9,749 bases of DNA from an uncultured Ectothiorhodospiraceae bacterium (GCA_947259425.1 CAMYMO010000346.1:1-9749); one strand, 5' to 3'; counted from the first letter of the stretch, positions 1-6,818 are shown. Made by a program: numbers and translations. Notes: a model not told the origin generated them from the sequence alone.

Positions 1-312
1 GTTGGTGACATAAGAGAACTGGAAGCACTCAAAGACGTGTTTGCTGAGGATGTTCCTCATGTTAGCTCGACAAAGTCACTAACGGGTCATGCATTAGGTG
101 CGGCCGGTGTCAATGAAGCCATCTATTCATTAATCATGCTGCAAAATGATTTTCTTTGTAGTTCTGCAAATATCCAGAATCTGGATCCGGCAGCAGAAAA
201 TTTTCCTGTAGTGCGTGAACGCATTGACAATGCAAACTTAAATTGCGTTATGTCGAATAGTTTTGGTTTTGGTGGTACCAATGCGAGTCTGGTGTTTGCT
301 AAATACCGGTGA
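1..312 (+). CDS. fabB: 3-oxoacyl-ACP synthase I (FabB), C-terminal 103 residues
   Basis: This is the 3' part of a beta-ketoacyl-ACP synthase, open at the left edge, so the start codon and the active-site cysteine lie outside the window. The enzyme is cytoplasmic and condenses malonyl-ACP with acyl-ACP; FabB-type enzymes are also needed to elongate unsaturated acyl chains. The fragment shows the thiolase-fold C-terminal half: STKSLTGHALGAAG (fragment residues 23-36) carries the conserved Lys25 and catalytic His30, and NSFGFGGTN (about 89-97) is the glycine-rich loop near the C-terminus. The opening VGDIRELEAL and the EAIYSL segment match E. coli FabB more closely than FabF. The stop at 310-312 overlaps the start of the next gene, which suggests translational coupling. 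FabF is the main alternative and looks less likely. Confidence 0.93.
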   Translation, partial: VGDIRELEALKDVFAEDVPHVSSTKSLTGHALGAAGVNEAIYSLIMLQNDFLCSSANIQNLDPAAENFPVVRERIDNANLNCVMSNSFGFGGTNASLVFAKYR

Positions 313-478
313 TGCCACGCATTATCCTAATTCTGCTTTTTTCGTTATGTTCGCATAGTATTTGTTCTGAAGAACTTCCTCTACAGAAAATAAAACTGCC
401 CCCGGGTTTTTCAATTTCCCTGTTTGCACAACAGGTAACCGGTGCCCGCTCGATGGCCTGGAATGGTAATGATACTTT

Positions 479-580
479 TAAAAATAAAAAACAATCAGGC
501 GGTATCATACGAAAGTTTTGCGACGGGATGGTTACAGGGACAATCTTCGTGGGGTAGACCGACGGACATAAAAGAACTGC
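479..580 (+). repeat. 102-bp direct repeat, copy 1 (misplaced copy)
   Basis: It is identical over 102 bp to 1258-1359, offset by 779 bp (not a multiple of three). The flanks do not match: T478 against G1257, and G581 against C1360. Here the tract sits where the propeller blade between the NGNDTF and PNGIVYH segments should be. It is read out of phase relative to copy 2 and gives a TAG at 555-557. The missing native segment would be about 33-34 codons by comparison with the family as I recall it, which equals the length of the tract. This suggests replacement, not insertion. Confidence 0.97.
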
Positions 581-1257
581 GCCGAATGGCATTGTTTATC
601 ACCAAGGTGCGCTATATGTTGCTGAAGTGCATCGTATTATTAAATTCGACAATATTGAATCTAGCTTAGACTCGAAATTAGCAGCAAATTCTTCGAGGCC
701 TCCAATAGCAAAAATTATCTATGCAGATTTACCGACCGAGGCACATCATGGCTGGCGTTATTTAAATCTTGGACCTGACCATAAATTGTATATTGCTATC
801 GGGGCGCCTTGTAATATTTGTGATCAAGAAGGTTACGCCAAAATTGCACGTTTAAATCTGGATGGTAGTGGATTTGAACTAGTGGCCCATGGTGTGCGCA
901 ATAGTGTGGGATTTACCTGGCACCCTGTGACGAAGCAACTTTGGTTTACCGATAATGGTCGTGACTGGATGGGAGATGATTCGCCCCCGGATGAGTTAAA
1001 TAAGGTAAGCAAAAAGGGCCAGCACTTTGGCTACCCATATTGTCATGGTGGATTGATATTAGATCCGGAGTTTGGCAAAGATAAGTCATGTTCAGACTAT
1101 GTGGGGCCAGTACAGCGTTTGGGAGCGCATGTTGCTTCACTCGGTGTGAATATCTACTCAGGATCGATGTTTCCATCGAACTACTATGGACAAGTATTTA
1201 TCGCCGAACATGGCTCCTGGAACCGAAGCAAAAAATCCGGTTATCGAATCTCACAGG

Positions 1258-1359
1258 TAAAAATAAAAAACAATCAGGCGGTATCATACGAAAGTTTTGC
1301 GACGGGATGGTTACAGGGACAATCTTCGTGGGGTAGACCGACGGACATAAAAGAACTGC
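1258..1359 (+). repeat. 102-bp direct repeat, copy 2 (native copy)
   Basis: It is identical to 479-580. In this position it reads in frame as part of the last propeller blade (NNQAVSYESFATGWLQGQ, then SSWGRPTDIKEL) and continues smoothly into the family's C-terminal PDGSLLVSDD and IYRISF segments. This copy is therefore the original and the one at 479-580 is derived from it. Confidence 0.97.
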
Positions 1360-1469
1360 CAGATGGTTCGCTATTGGTCTCTGACGATCAGGCCGATGCA
1401 ATTTATCGAATTTCTTTTCAAAAGTAATTTTGTCATGAAACTTTTAATTAAATTAATAAACTAAGCACT

Positions 1470-1976
1470 ATGAATATTAAAATGATGTTAAAAAAACGCT
1501 GGGTGGTTTGGACGCTTGAGATATTATTTTTTATTGTCCTCTATTTAGCCTTACGTGGTTATATGCAACGAGACATGGTCACTGGCTTGGCACCTGATAT
1601 TCAGGCGACCACGATTGAACAGCAGGCCTTCAGTTTACATGCTGCAGAAACAAAACCGATACTGGTCCACTTTTGGGCAACCTGGTGTGGTATCTGTAAA
1701 TTAGAACAAGACAGTATCGATGCGATGAGTAAAGATTATCATGTGATGACGATTGCCATGCAATCCGGTAGTGATGAAGAAGTCAAAAGCTATTTACAAG
1801 AGCATAAACTGGGGTTTAAGGTCATCAATGACAGTGAAGGGACATTAGTTGAACGTTATGGTGTTACGGGTGTGCCGGCCAGTTTTGTCGTCAATAGCAA
1901 AAATGAGATCGTGGCAAGTGAAGTGGGTTATACAACACCGTGGGGGTTAAGATTTCGTATCTGGTTAGCGGATTAA
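1470..1976 (+). CDS. Membrane-anchored thioredoxin-like protein disulfide oxidoreductase (ScsD/TlpA-like)
   Basis: This 168-residue protein has an N-terminal membrane segment (about 11-30, preceded by KKR, consistent with an N-in anchor) and a periplasmic thioredoxin fold. The active site FWATWCGICK places the redox cysteines at 73 and 76, and the cis-proline loop GVPAS has Pro136. This pattern fits the ScsD/TlpA/DsbE group, which reduces or shuffles disulfides in periplasmic proteins; the natural substrate cannot be read from sequence. It begins 42 bp after the sugar dehydrogenase gene on the same strand, and no clear Shine-Dalgarno precedes ATG 1470 (in-frame ATGs at 1482 and 1485 are alternatives). 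No cytochrome c maturation or copper-resistance genes lie nearby, so a CcmG or ScsD label would be a guess. Its stop overlaps the stop of the convergent response regulator by 4 bp. Confidence 0.85.
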   Translation: MNIKMMLKKRWVVWTLEILFFIVLYLALRGYMQRDMVTGLAPDIQATTIEQQAFSLHAAETKPILVHFWATWCGICKLEQDSIDAMSKDYHVMTIAMQSGSDEEVKSYLQEHKLGFKVINDSEGTLVERYGVTGVPASFVVNSKNEIVASEVGYTTPWGLRFRIWLAD

Positions 1977-3109
1977 GAAAGTATTTTACTTTTCAATTTA
2001 GCGACTAAATCCATAGCCTCATCGCCAAAATGTTTTGCAATAAATTCAAGTAAGGGAAAGACGCGTTTTGCCAAACCTTGAATCTGGTTTGTAAGGATTT
2101 CTGTTTCATTATGTTCGATATGGTTAAGTGCTGTTTCCAGGTTAGTCTGTTCGGCACTTATCTCCGCTACGGATGAATAGGCGACATAATGGTTACCTTC
2201 TTTTTGCGCTGCTTGTTGTAGATACTCTTCCACGGCAACAAGTTGTAATGCAAAATTGGATTCATTGGCGATATCGGGTTCATAGATTCCAAAACTAAGC
2301 GAAATATTGATTTCTGCATCGCCATTCAACTTAAAACGTAAATTCGATATTTCAGTCGTGATTCGTTTTGCTAACTCCTTGGCCTGTGACATGGGTGTAT
2401 CTCGTAATAACATGGCAAATTTAGCTAATCCGACTCGTGCTAACATATCCTCTTTTCGAACAATAGTAAGTAGCTGTGTACCAATGGTTTTCAATATCGC
2501 ATCGGCGGCCTTTTTTCCATTTTTGATAAAGATATGATCAAAATTGTCCAGATCCATGCGCAATAGGACATATTGCCCACCATGTCGCGACGCGTAGGCC
2601 AGATTTTCTTCGGAGGCTTTGCAAAAATAACGTTGTCCGGCTAAACCCGTTACCTCATCAACTGCGGCCTGACGTTCGAGTTTTTCCTGTGTGCTGGTTA
2701 ATTTCGTTGAGGTTTGTTGGAAACTAACATGGGCCTTGGCTCGAGCCAGCAATTGAATGGATTCAAATGGTTTGCTGATAAAATCGCTGGCACCATGATC
2801 AATCGCCTGTTGCTTTGCTTCATCATCATCGTCTTTACCCGTTATGATAATAACCGGCATATTTTGTAAATGCGGATTGTCACTGGCCCGCATTCGATCT
2901 AACAGGGCATAGCCATCCAGATAAGGCATCGACAAATCGGTGAACAAAACCTGGATCGAGCTGTCATTAATTAACAGGGTCCAGGCATCTTCACCGTGTT
3001 CGGCTTCGACGACATCGTATTCTTTACCGAGGATCTTGCGCATCGCAAGCCGCATGACTCGAGAGTCATCGACGGCAAGTATTCGAGGTTGAGTTGTTTT
3101 TTCAGACAC
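1973..3109 (-). CDS. Response regulator: REC domain plus degenerate GGDEF domain
   Basis: This is a 378-residue cytoplasmic signalling protein. The REC domain (about 8-125) is complete: acidic pocket Asp14/Asp15, phospho-acceptor Asp58 in FTDLSMP, switch Thr90 and Lys113 in SKP. A helical linker (about 130-150) leads to a diguanylate-cyclase-like fold (about 150-312) that starts with DEVTGLAGQRYF and keeps MDLDNF (185-190). The signature motif is lost: the position of GGDEF reads GLAKF (227-231, after LARV), and the usual N-D after the DxDxF segment is missing. Cyclic-di-GMP synthesis is therefore very unlikely; the domain may bind a nucleotide, dimerise or contact partners. A helical tail of about 65 residues follows. 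The start is GTG 3109, chosen because it places REC at the normal distance; the ribosome site is weak. A sigma-70-like promoter lies just upstream. No cognate histidine kinase is in the window. Confidence 0.88.
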   Translation of the reverse strand: MSEKTTQPRILAVDDSRVMRLAMRKILGKEYDVVEAEHGEDAWTLLINDSSIQVLFTDLSMPYLDGYALLDRMRASDNPHLQNMPVIIITGKDDDDEAKQQAIDHGASDFISKPFESIQLLARAKAHVSFQQTSTKLTSTQEKLERQAAVDEVTGLAGQRYFCKASEENLAYASRHGGQYVLLRMDLDNFDHIFIKNGKKAADAILKTIGTQLLTIVRKEDMLARVGLAKFAMLLRDTPMSQAKELAKRITTEISNLRFKLNGDAEINISLSFGIYEPDIANESNFALQLVAVEEYLQQAAQKEGNHYVAYSSVAEISAEQTNLETALNHIEHNETEILTNQIQGLAKRVFPLLEFIAKHFGDEAMDLVAKLKSKILS

Positions 3110-3141
3110 CAGTAGATTTGTTTTTATTGTTTAGTTTTTAA

Positions 3142-3169
3142 ATAATAGCGCATTGGTCAAGTTTGTCAT
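3142..3169 (-). promoter_or_regulatory. Putative sigma-70 promoter for the response regulator
   Basis: Read on the minus strand, ATGACA (3169-3164) is a 5/6 match to the -35 consensus. TATTAT (3147-3142) is a 5/6 match to the -10 consensus, with a 16-bp spacer. The implied transcript would start near 3135, leaving a leader of about 25 nt before GTG 3109. The call is by eye only. Confidence 0.45.
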
Positions 3170-3205
3170 TTAGTTAACCCGTTTATAAATCAAGAGGTTG
3201 GTATA

Positions 3206-3739
3206 GTGCTAAAAAATAGTGTTCAATTATTGCTCATCCTATGTTTCGCTACTATCTGGCCGAACGCTTATGCGGGTGAGGATGAAGATCAACGAAGACG
3301 TCTGGCAGGCCATCCGAAAACGCCCGTTGATCAGTTATGGGAGCTGAGTAAAGATCCTGCTTGGCAGGTCCGAGAGTATTTGGCAAGAAATCGTAAATCC
3401 CCGATTGAATTGCTCGATGTTTTGGCCAGTGACCAACATCCAGAAGTTAGAATTGCGACGGCAACGAATTTAGCCACTGACGATAAGACCTTTCTAAAGC
3501 TTGCCAAAGATTCCGATCTACAGGTTCGTAGCGTCGTTGCTCGCTTTGAATATGTGCCAGCAGAGACATTATCGGTTCTGGCAAAAGATAAAAATGCAGA
3601 TATCAGGCTCGAGGTTTCCAAAAATCTAAATACCAGTAAACATACACTTGAGCTATTGACTAAGGATCCCCAACCTGAAGTGGCACAGGCTGCACACGTG
3701 GGTTTACAACGACTTAGAGATGAAATGCGTGATAAATAA
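3206..3739 (+). CDS. Exported protein with five 26-residue HEAT/LRV-like repeats
   Basis: This 177-residue protein has an N-terminal signal peptide (hydrophobic LLLILCFATIW, cleavage probably after AYA at about 21-23), so it should act in the periplasm. From residue 33 it consists of five tandem 26-residue units (33-58, 59-84, 85-110, 111-136, 137-162), each with the pattern hA.N....p..hL..La.D....VR, and the first helix of a sixth unit ends the protein. This is an alpha-solenoid of the HEAT or leucine-rich-repeat-variant type, usually a protein-binding scaffold. No catalytic motif is seen and I do not recognise a named gene. The GTG start at 3206 is supported by AAGAGG (3192-3197) with an 8-nt spacer. 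It is divergent from the response regulator, and the HDOD gene follows 138 bp downstream. The partner is unknown. Confidence 0.85.
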   Translation: MLKNSVQLLLILCFATIWPNAYAGEDEDQRRRLAGHPKTPVDQLWELSKDPAWQVREYLARNRKSPIELLDVLASDQHPEVRIATATNLATDDKTFLKLAKDSDLQVRSVVARFEYVPAETLSVLAKDKNADIRLEVSKNLNTSKHTLELLTKDPQPEVAQAAHVGLQRLRDEMRDK

Positions 3740-3811
3740 TCATGTTTTAAGGTTTAACTGCTCACCATTACGAGCCTGATCTGCAGCTAAAGCAATATCA
3801 CTCATTTGTCG

Positions 3812-3858
3812 CTATATAAATCAGGCTAGACACCTGTTTAGCCATATTATTTATATAG
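3812..3858. repeat. Two-tier inverted repeat upstream of the HDOD gene
   Basis: The outer arms CTATATAAAT (3812-3821) and ATTTATATAG (3849-3858) are perfect 10-bp complements. The inner arms GGCTAGAC (3824-3831) and GTTTAGCC (3836-3843) pair over 8 positions with one G-T, around an ACCT loop. The two tiers are separated by CA on one side and ATATT on the other. There is no T-run afterwards, so this is not a standard intrinsic terminator. It ends 19 bp before ATG 3878, so it could be a 5'-leader hairpin or a dyad operator; the arms also contain TATA-rich -10-like sequence. Confidence 0.7.
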
Positions 3859-3877
3859 TTAAGTGAGAATCCACCGT

Positions 3878-4777
3878 ATGCAGTCTGTTCGCGACAAAAA
3901 AACTACTAAAAAGGTAAAAACGACCCCATATGATTTAGTCTCTGGCGTCGTGCGTTTAGTGTCTTTGCCGGAGGTATGTATCCGTGTAAATGAAATGCTT
4001 GAAGACGTGCGTGTGAACGCGAGTGATATTGGTAAAGTGATTGTGCAGGATACGGGTTTGACTGCGCGATTATTAAAAATCGTTAATAGCGCCTTTTATG
4101 GTTTTCCTTCTCGCATCGAGACCGTCTCAAGAGCAGTAACGGTTATTGGCTTACGTGAATTACGTGGTTTGGTCTTAGCGGCTTCTGCGGTTGAGGCCTT
4201 TTCAAAAATTCCTAATGATATACTGAACATGGTCAAGTTCTGGCGGCATAGTGTTTATTGTGGTGTGGTTGCACAGTTACTTGCCGAACGCTGTCATGTT
4301 TTGCACAGTGAACGTTTGTTTGTCGCTGGTATGTTGCATGATATTGGCAAACTTATTTTATGCCATCGCATGCCAAATGAAATGGCGATTGTCGTCGAAC
4401 GCTGTAAGGCCGAAGATAGACCTGATTATGAGATCGAACGCGAAGTTTTTGGTTTCGATCATACCGAAGTTGGAGGCGAGTTACTAAAGGTTTGGCAAAT
4501 GCCGAAGACTTTGGAAGAAGCGGTTCGTCATCATCATCAACCCAGCGATGCCGATGAGGCGATCATGGATGTATGTTTAATTCATATTGCCAACGGGATG
4601 ACGTTAATGGCAGAGAATGGCCTGGAGTTGTATGGAGAAACGGGCGAGATTTCGGATTACGCCTGGCAAACCACCAATCTGGATCCCTCGGTAATGGATG
4701 ACATCTTTCATGATGCAGGTAATTTATTCAGTGAGGCACTGGAATCAATTTTACCCCGTAGTTATCGTCCTTATTAA
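3878..4777 (+). CDS. HDOD-domain signalling protein
   Basis: This 299-residue cytoplasmic protein is built mainly of one HDOD domain (about residues 20-225), a helical output or adaptor module found in bacterial signal transduction. Visible landmarks are SLPEV near the start, DTGLTARLLKIVNSAFYG (about 58-75), a conserved WRHS (His124), MLHDIGK with His154-Asp155, FDHTEVGG (His195) and RHHHQP (218-220). Most residues that form the HD metal site are therefore retained, although HDOD proteins are generally not known to be phosphodiesterases. ATG 3878 is preferred over the in-frame GTG at 3863 because it is ATG and has a purine-rich GTGAGA at 3863-3868; the ribosome site is weak either way. The inverted repeat just upstream may control it. 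The REC/GGDEF-like protein two genes away is a plausible partner, by proximity only. Confidence 0.88.
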   Translation: MQSVRDKKTTKKVKTTPYDLVSGVVRLVSLPEVCIRVNEMLEDVRVNASDIGKVIVQDTGLTARLLKIVNSAFYGFPSRIETVSRAVTVIGLRELRGLVLAASAVEAFSKIPNDILNMVKFWRHSVYCGVVAQLLAERCHVLHSERLFVAGMLHDIGKLILCHRMPNEMAIVVERCKAEDRPDYEIEREVFGFDHTEVGGELLKVWQMPKTLEEAVRHHHQPSDADEAIMDVCLIHIANGMTLMAENGLELYGETGEISDYAWQTTNLDPSVMDDIFHDAGNLFSEALESILPRSYRPY

Positions 4778-4830
4778 CCTGTCGAACGATTAACAACATT
4801 AACCATAATCGAGTTATTTACTGGGTTAAA

Positions 4831-4862
4831 CTAAGCAAATATTTCCTAAATATATCTAAGCA
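4831..4862. repeat. Direct repeat CTAAGCA x2 around an AT-rich dyad, upstream of pdxB
   Basis: CTAAGCA occurs at 4831-4837 and again at 4856-4862, a shift of 25 bp. Between them lies the perfect dyad ATATTT-CCT-AAATAT (4839-4853). The arrangement sits 36-67 bp before the pdxB start and could be a regulatory site, but short AT-rich repeats also arise by chance. I found no convincing -35/-10 pair in this 120-bp gap. Confidence 0.35.
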
Positions 4863-4897
4863 TGGTAGATTCCCCGCTGTTTACCATTTAGCTGAAT

Positions 4898-6058
4898 ATG
4901 ATGAAAATATTTGCGGATCAAAATATCCCCTTTGCGACCGAAGCCTTTTCAACTTTATCACCCAATGCGGAAGTGGTTTTATTTGATGGACGGCAGTTAG
5001 AAAATAAACAAATCATTGATGCCGATGTTTTAATGGTGCGTTCGGTGACGAAAGTCACTGCGTCATTGTTAGCTGGAACTCGTATTAAATTTATCGGTTC
5101 AGCTACGATCGGTACGGATCATATCGATCTGGATTACCTGGCATCAGCAGCGATTCCCTTTGCGAATGCACCGGGTTGTAATGCGACCTCGGCTTCGGAA
5201 TATGTATTGTGTGGTCTGTTGAACCATACGCGTCTAAATAATTTATCCCTGTCTGACCTGGATGTCGCTGTGGTAGGTTATGGTAATGTTGGTTCACGTG
5301 TTGTAGAAAAGTTAACGGCATTGGGCGTAACAACACATGTCTATGATCCACCCAGGGCATTGTTGTACGATGATGTCGAGTATCAAGATTGGCAGACTGT
5401 TAAATCCTGTAATGTTGTGACTGCACACGTGCCGTTAACAATCGAGGGTGATTATCCAACTCAGCAAATGTTTGATAATGAATTCTTTTCAGCCTTACCT
5501 GAAGATAGTTTATTTATTAATACCTCTCGCGGTGGTGCGGTTGATGAAAACGCATTGTTAACACAACTTGAAAGCAAAAAAATAAATCTAATTCTTGATG
5601 TGTGGCAAAACGAGCCTGCAATCAATCCTGCGTTGGTAGCGCAAACAGAGATCTCGACGCCGCATATTGCCGGTTATTCTTTCGATGGGAAATGCCGGGG
5701 CACGGAGATGATTTATTTAGCGGCCTGTGAGCAGTTACAGGTAAAACCAGTTTGGGACATCGCGTCTGTTTTAACGGATAACGAAAAAAATAATATCCTA
5801 CACTATTCTGCTCAAGGTATTCACGATGTAGAAGGGTTATGGGCCTTGCTGAACGAAGCTTATTCAATCGAAATCGATAGTCAAAAATTATTAGAAACGA
5901 TGAGTTTGGATGCGGAACAACGCGCACAACAATTTGATTTATTACGTAAGCATTATCCTAAACGCCGTGAATTTAGTTTTTATCGGATTTCTAGTAGCGC
6001 GATATCGGCAAAAGAGATTTCGCTGCTTGCCAAGTTAGGTTTTAATATGAGCCTTTGA
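4898..6058 (+). CDS. pdxB: 4-phosphoerythronate dehydrogenase
   Basis: PdxB oxidises 4-phospho-D-erythronate to 2-oxo-3-hydroxy-4-phosphobutanoate, the second step of the DXP-dependent pyridoxal-phosphate pathway. It belongs to the D-2-hydroxyacid dehydrogenase family. The 386 residues show the Rossmann NAD motif GYGNVG (127-132), the catalytic Arg211 in NTSRGGAVD, Glu239 in WQNEP and His256 in TPHIAGYS, and the PdxB-specific C-terminal dimerisation domain (about 290-386) that simple hydroxyacid dehydrogenases lack. E. coli PdxB has about 378 residues. Two adjacent ATGs exist (4898 and 4901); the second aligns best with the usual MKI start, and neither has a clear Shine-Dalgarno. The 3' end overlaps the convergent trmH gene by 17 bp. 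In E. coli pdxB also lies close to fabB, so the neighbourhood is partly conserved. Confidence 0.95.
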   Translation: MMKIFADQNIPFATEAFSTLSPNAEVVLFDGRQLENKQIIDADVLMVRSVTKVTASLLAGTRIKFIGSATIGTDHIDLDYLASAAIPFANAPGCNATSASEYVLCGLLNHTRLNNLSLSDLDVAVVGYGNVGSRVVEKLTALGVTTHVYDPPRALLYDDVEYQDWQTVKSCNVVTAHVPLTIEGDYPTQQMFDNEFFSALPEDSLFINTSRGGAVDENALLTQLESKKINLILDVWQNEPAINPALVAQTEISTPHIAGYSFDGKCRGTEMIYLAACEQLQVKPVWDIASVLTDNEKNNILHYSAQGIHDVEGLWALLNEAYSIEIDSQKLLETMSLDAEQRAQQFDLLRKHYPKRREFSFYRISSSAISAKEISLLAKLGFNMSL

Positions 6059-6728
6059 GTCTCGCCTGACTATGGACTTCGCTTTCGATCACTTCACCAT
6101 CTTCATCGAGTAACGGGTAAGCTAAATTTTTCCGAGAATAAAACTCCGCTAATTTTGGATGTGACCATTCAAACAAGGTATTGTTAAAATCAGTTTCACT
6201 CAGTTGCTGTTTATCGTAAATTCCAGCGGCCAATCGTTGCCGTTGCGCTTCAAATAAGATGAGTGCTGCGGCAACCGAGACATTTAATGAATCGATCATG
6301 CCTAACATTGGAATGATAATATGTTCATCCGCCAGCTCCAGCCCTTCCTCACTAACGCCAAATAATTCGGTGCCTAATAAAATTGCGCAGGGCTCGGTAA
6401 AATCAATCTGTCTGAAATCTCGTGCACTAGCTGATAAGTGTGCAGCGTAGACACGCATGTTTTGATTTTTTACGCTGCCCACTGCGTTGGCGATATTTTC
6501 ATGACGATGTAGGTTGATCCATTTACCCGAGCCTGAGGTGATGTCTTTAGATGTTCGAACTCCGGCGTCTGGGGTCACTGCGTGGACATTATGCACACCA
6601 ACCGCATCACAGGTGCGAATGATGGCAGACAGGTTATGGCCCTTATGGACTTTGTCCATCACCACGCTGAGATCCAGTTGGCGTTGTAGTAGCACGGAGG
6701 TTAATTTTTTAAAGCGTTCGGGGGTCAT
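6042..6728 (-). CDS. trmH: tRNA (guanosine(18)-2'-O)-methyltransferase
   Basis: This SpoU/TrmD-superfamily (SPOUT) enzyme uses S-adenosylmethionine to methylate the 2'-OH of G18 in the D-loop of tRNAs. The three SpoU motifs are present: HNLSAIIRT with Asn32 and Arg38, ILLGTELFG (about 116-124), and IPMLGMIDSLNVSVA (139-153), which forms the trefoil knot. I chose ATG 6728 because the protein then has 228 residues, aligns from its first residue with E. coli TrmH (229 residues), and has GGA just upstream. An in-frame ATG at 6767 would add 13 unconserved residues and has no better ribosome site. The VHKGHN and AVGVHNVHAV segments favour TrmH over RlmB. It is convergent with pdxB, with 17 bp of coding overlap, and divergent from mazG, so the 90-bp gap to mazG must hold both promoters. 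Confidence 0.92.
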   Translation of the reverse strand: MTPERFKKLTSVLLQRQLDLSVVMDKVHKGHNLSAIIRTCDAVGVHNVHAVTPDAGVRTSKDITSGSGKWINLHRHENIANAVGSVKNQNMRVYAAHLSASARDFRQIDFTEPCAILLGTELFGVSEEGLELADEHIIIPMLGMIDSLNVSVAAALILFEAQRQRLAAGIYDKQQLSETDFNNTLFEWSHPKLAEFYSRKNLAYPLLDEDGEVIESEVHSQARLKGSY

Positions 6729-6818
6729 ATTTTCCGTTAACGGGTGTATTGTCGTGGATTTAAGCATGTTATTGTACGTGTCTTGTTCAATCTATGCATT
6801 GTAATTTAGAGAAATCTC

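Larger units (their letters stand above)
309..1427 (+). pseudogene. PQQ-dependent sugar (sorbosone-like) dehydrogenase, interrupted
   Basis: This is an exported six-bladed beta-propeller dehydrogenase of the soluble glucose/sorbosone dehydrogenase family, which oxidises sugars in the periplasm with PQQ. Reading starts at GTG 309 or ATG 312, overlapping the fabB stop, with a signal peptide (about residues 1-20) and the mature start LPLQKIKLPPGFSISLFA. Downstream, in the same frame, are PNGIVYHQGALYVAEV (from 582), HHGW (about 146-149, aligning with the catalytic-His region of the family), GAPCNIC (Cys168/Cys171), GVRNSVGF (about 195), AEHGSWNRS and PDGSLLVSDD. Total length of about 372 codons is normal for the family. 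However, 479-580 is an exact copy of 1258-1359 in a different phase, producing a TAG at 555-557. The expected blade (VGTR...GL motif region) is missing. As given, no full-length product can be made. A gene finder may call only the rest, from GTG 627. Family assignment is secure; whether the lesion is real is not. Confidence 0.85.

Noticed and set aside
479..1359. Two 102-bp copies as a CRISPR, a mobile-element terminal repeat or a diversity-generating template/variable pair
   Set aside because: There are only two copies, both inside one gene. No transposase, reverse transcriptase or cas gene is present, the copies are identical without adenine-specific changes, and there is no target-site duplication.
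479..1359. Phase-variation switch by recombination between the 102-bp direct repeats
   Set aside because: The 779-bp offset is not a multiple of three. Recombination would delete most of the propeller and join N- and C-terminal parts out of frame, so no functional ON state results.
1977..1993. Hairpin AAAGTA-TTT-TACTTT as a bidirectional terminator between the thioredoxin-like and response-regulator genes
   Set aside because: The stem is only 6 bp of mostly A-T pairs without a following T-run on either strand, and it lies inside the response-regulator coding sequence.
3163..3189. Plus-strand promoter TTGTCA / TATAAA for the repeat protein
   Set aside because: The spacer is only 15 bp, and the implied start near 3196 would fall inside the AAGAGG ribosome site, so the transcript could not use it properly.
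1973..4777. A new defence or second-messenger system formed by the REC/GGDEF-like, repeat and HDOD genes
   Set aside because: The genes are on different strands and not in one operon, no effector (nuclease, pore former, NADase) is present, and each belongs to a common signalling or scaffold family. Proximity alone does not support a system.
4787..4811. CGATTA...TAATCG dyad after the HDOD gene as a terminator
   Set aside because: It has 6-bp AT-rich arms, a 13-base loop and no T-tract; too weak to call.
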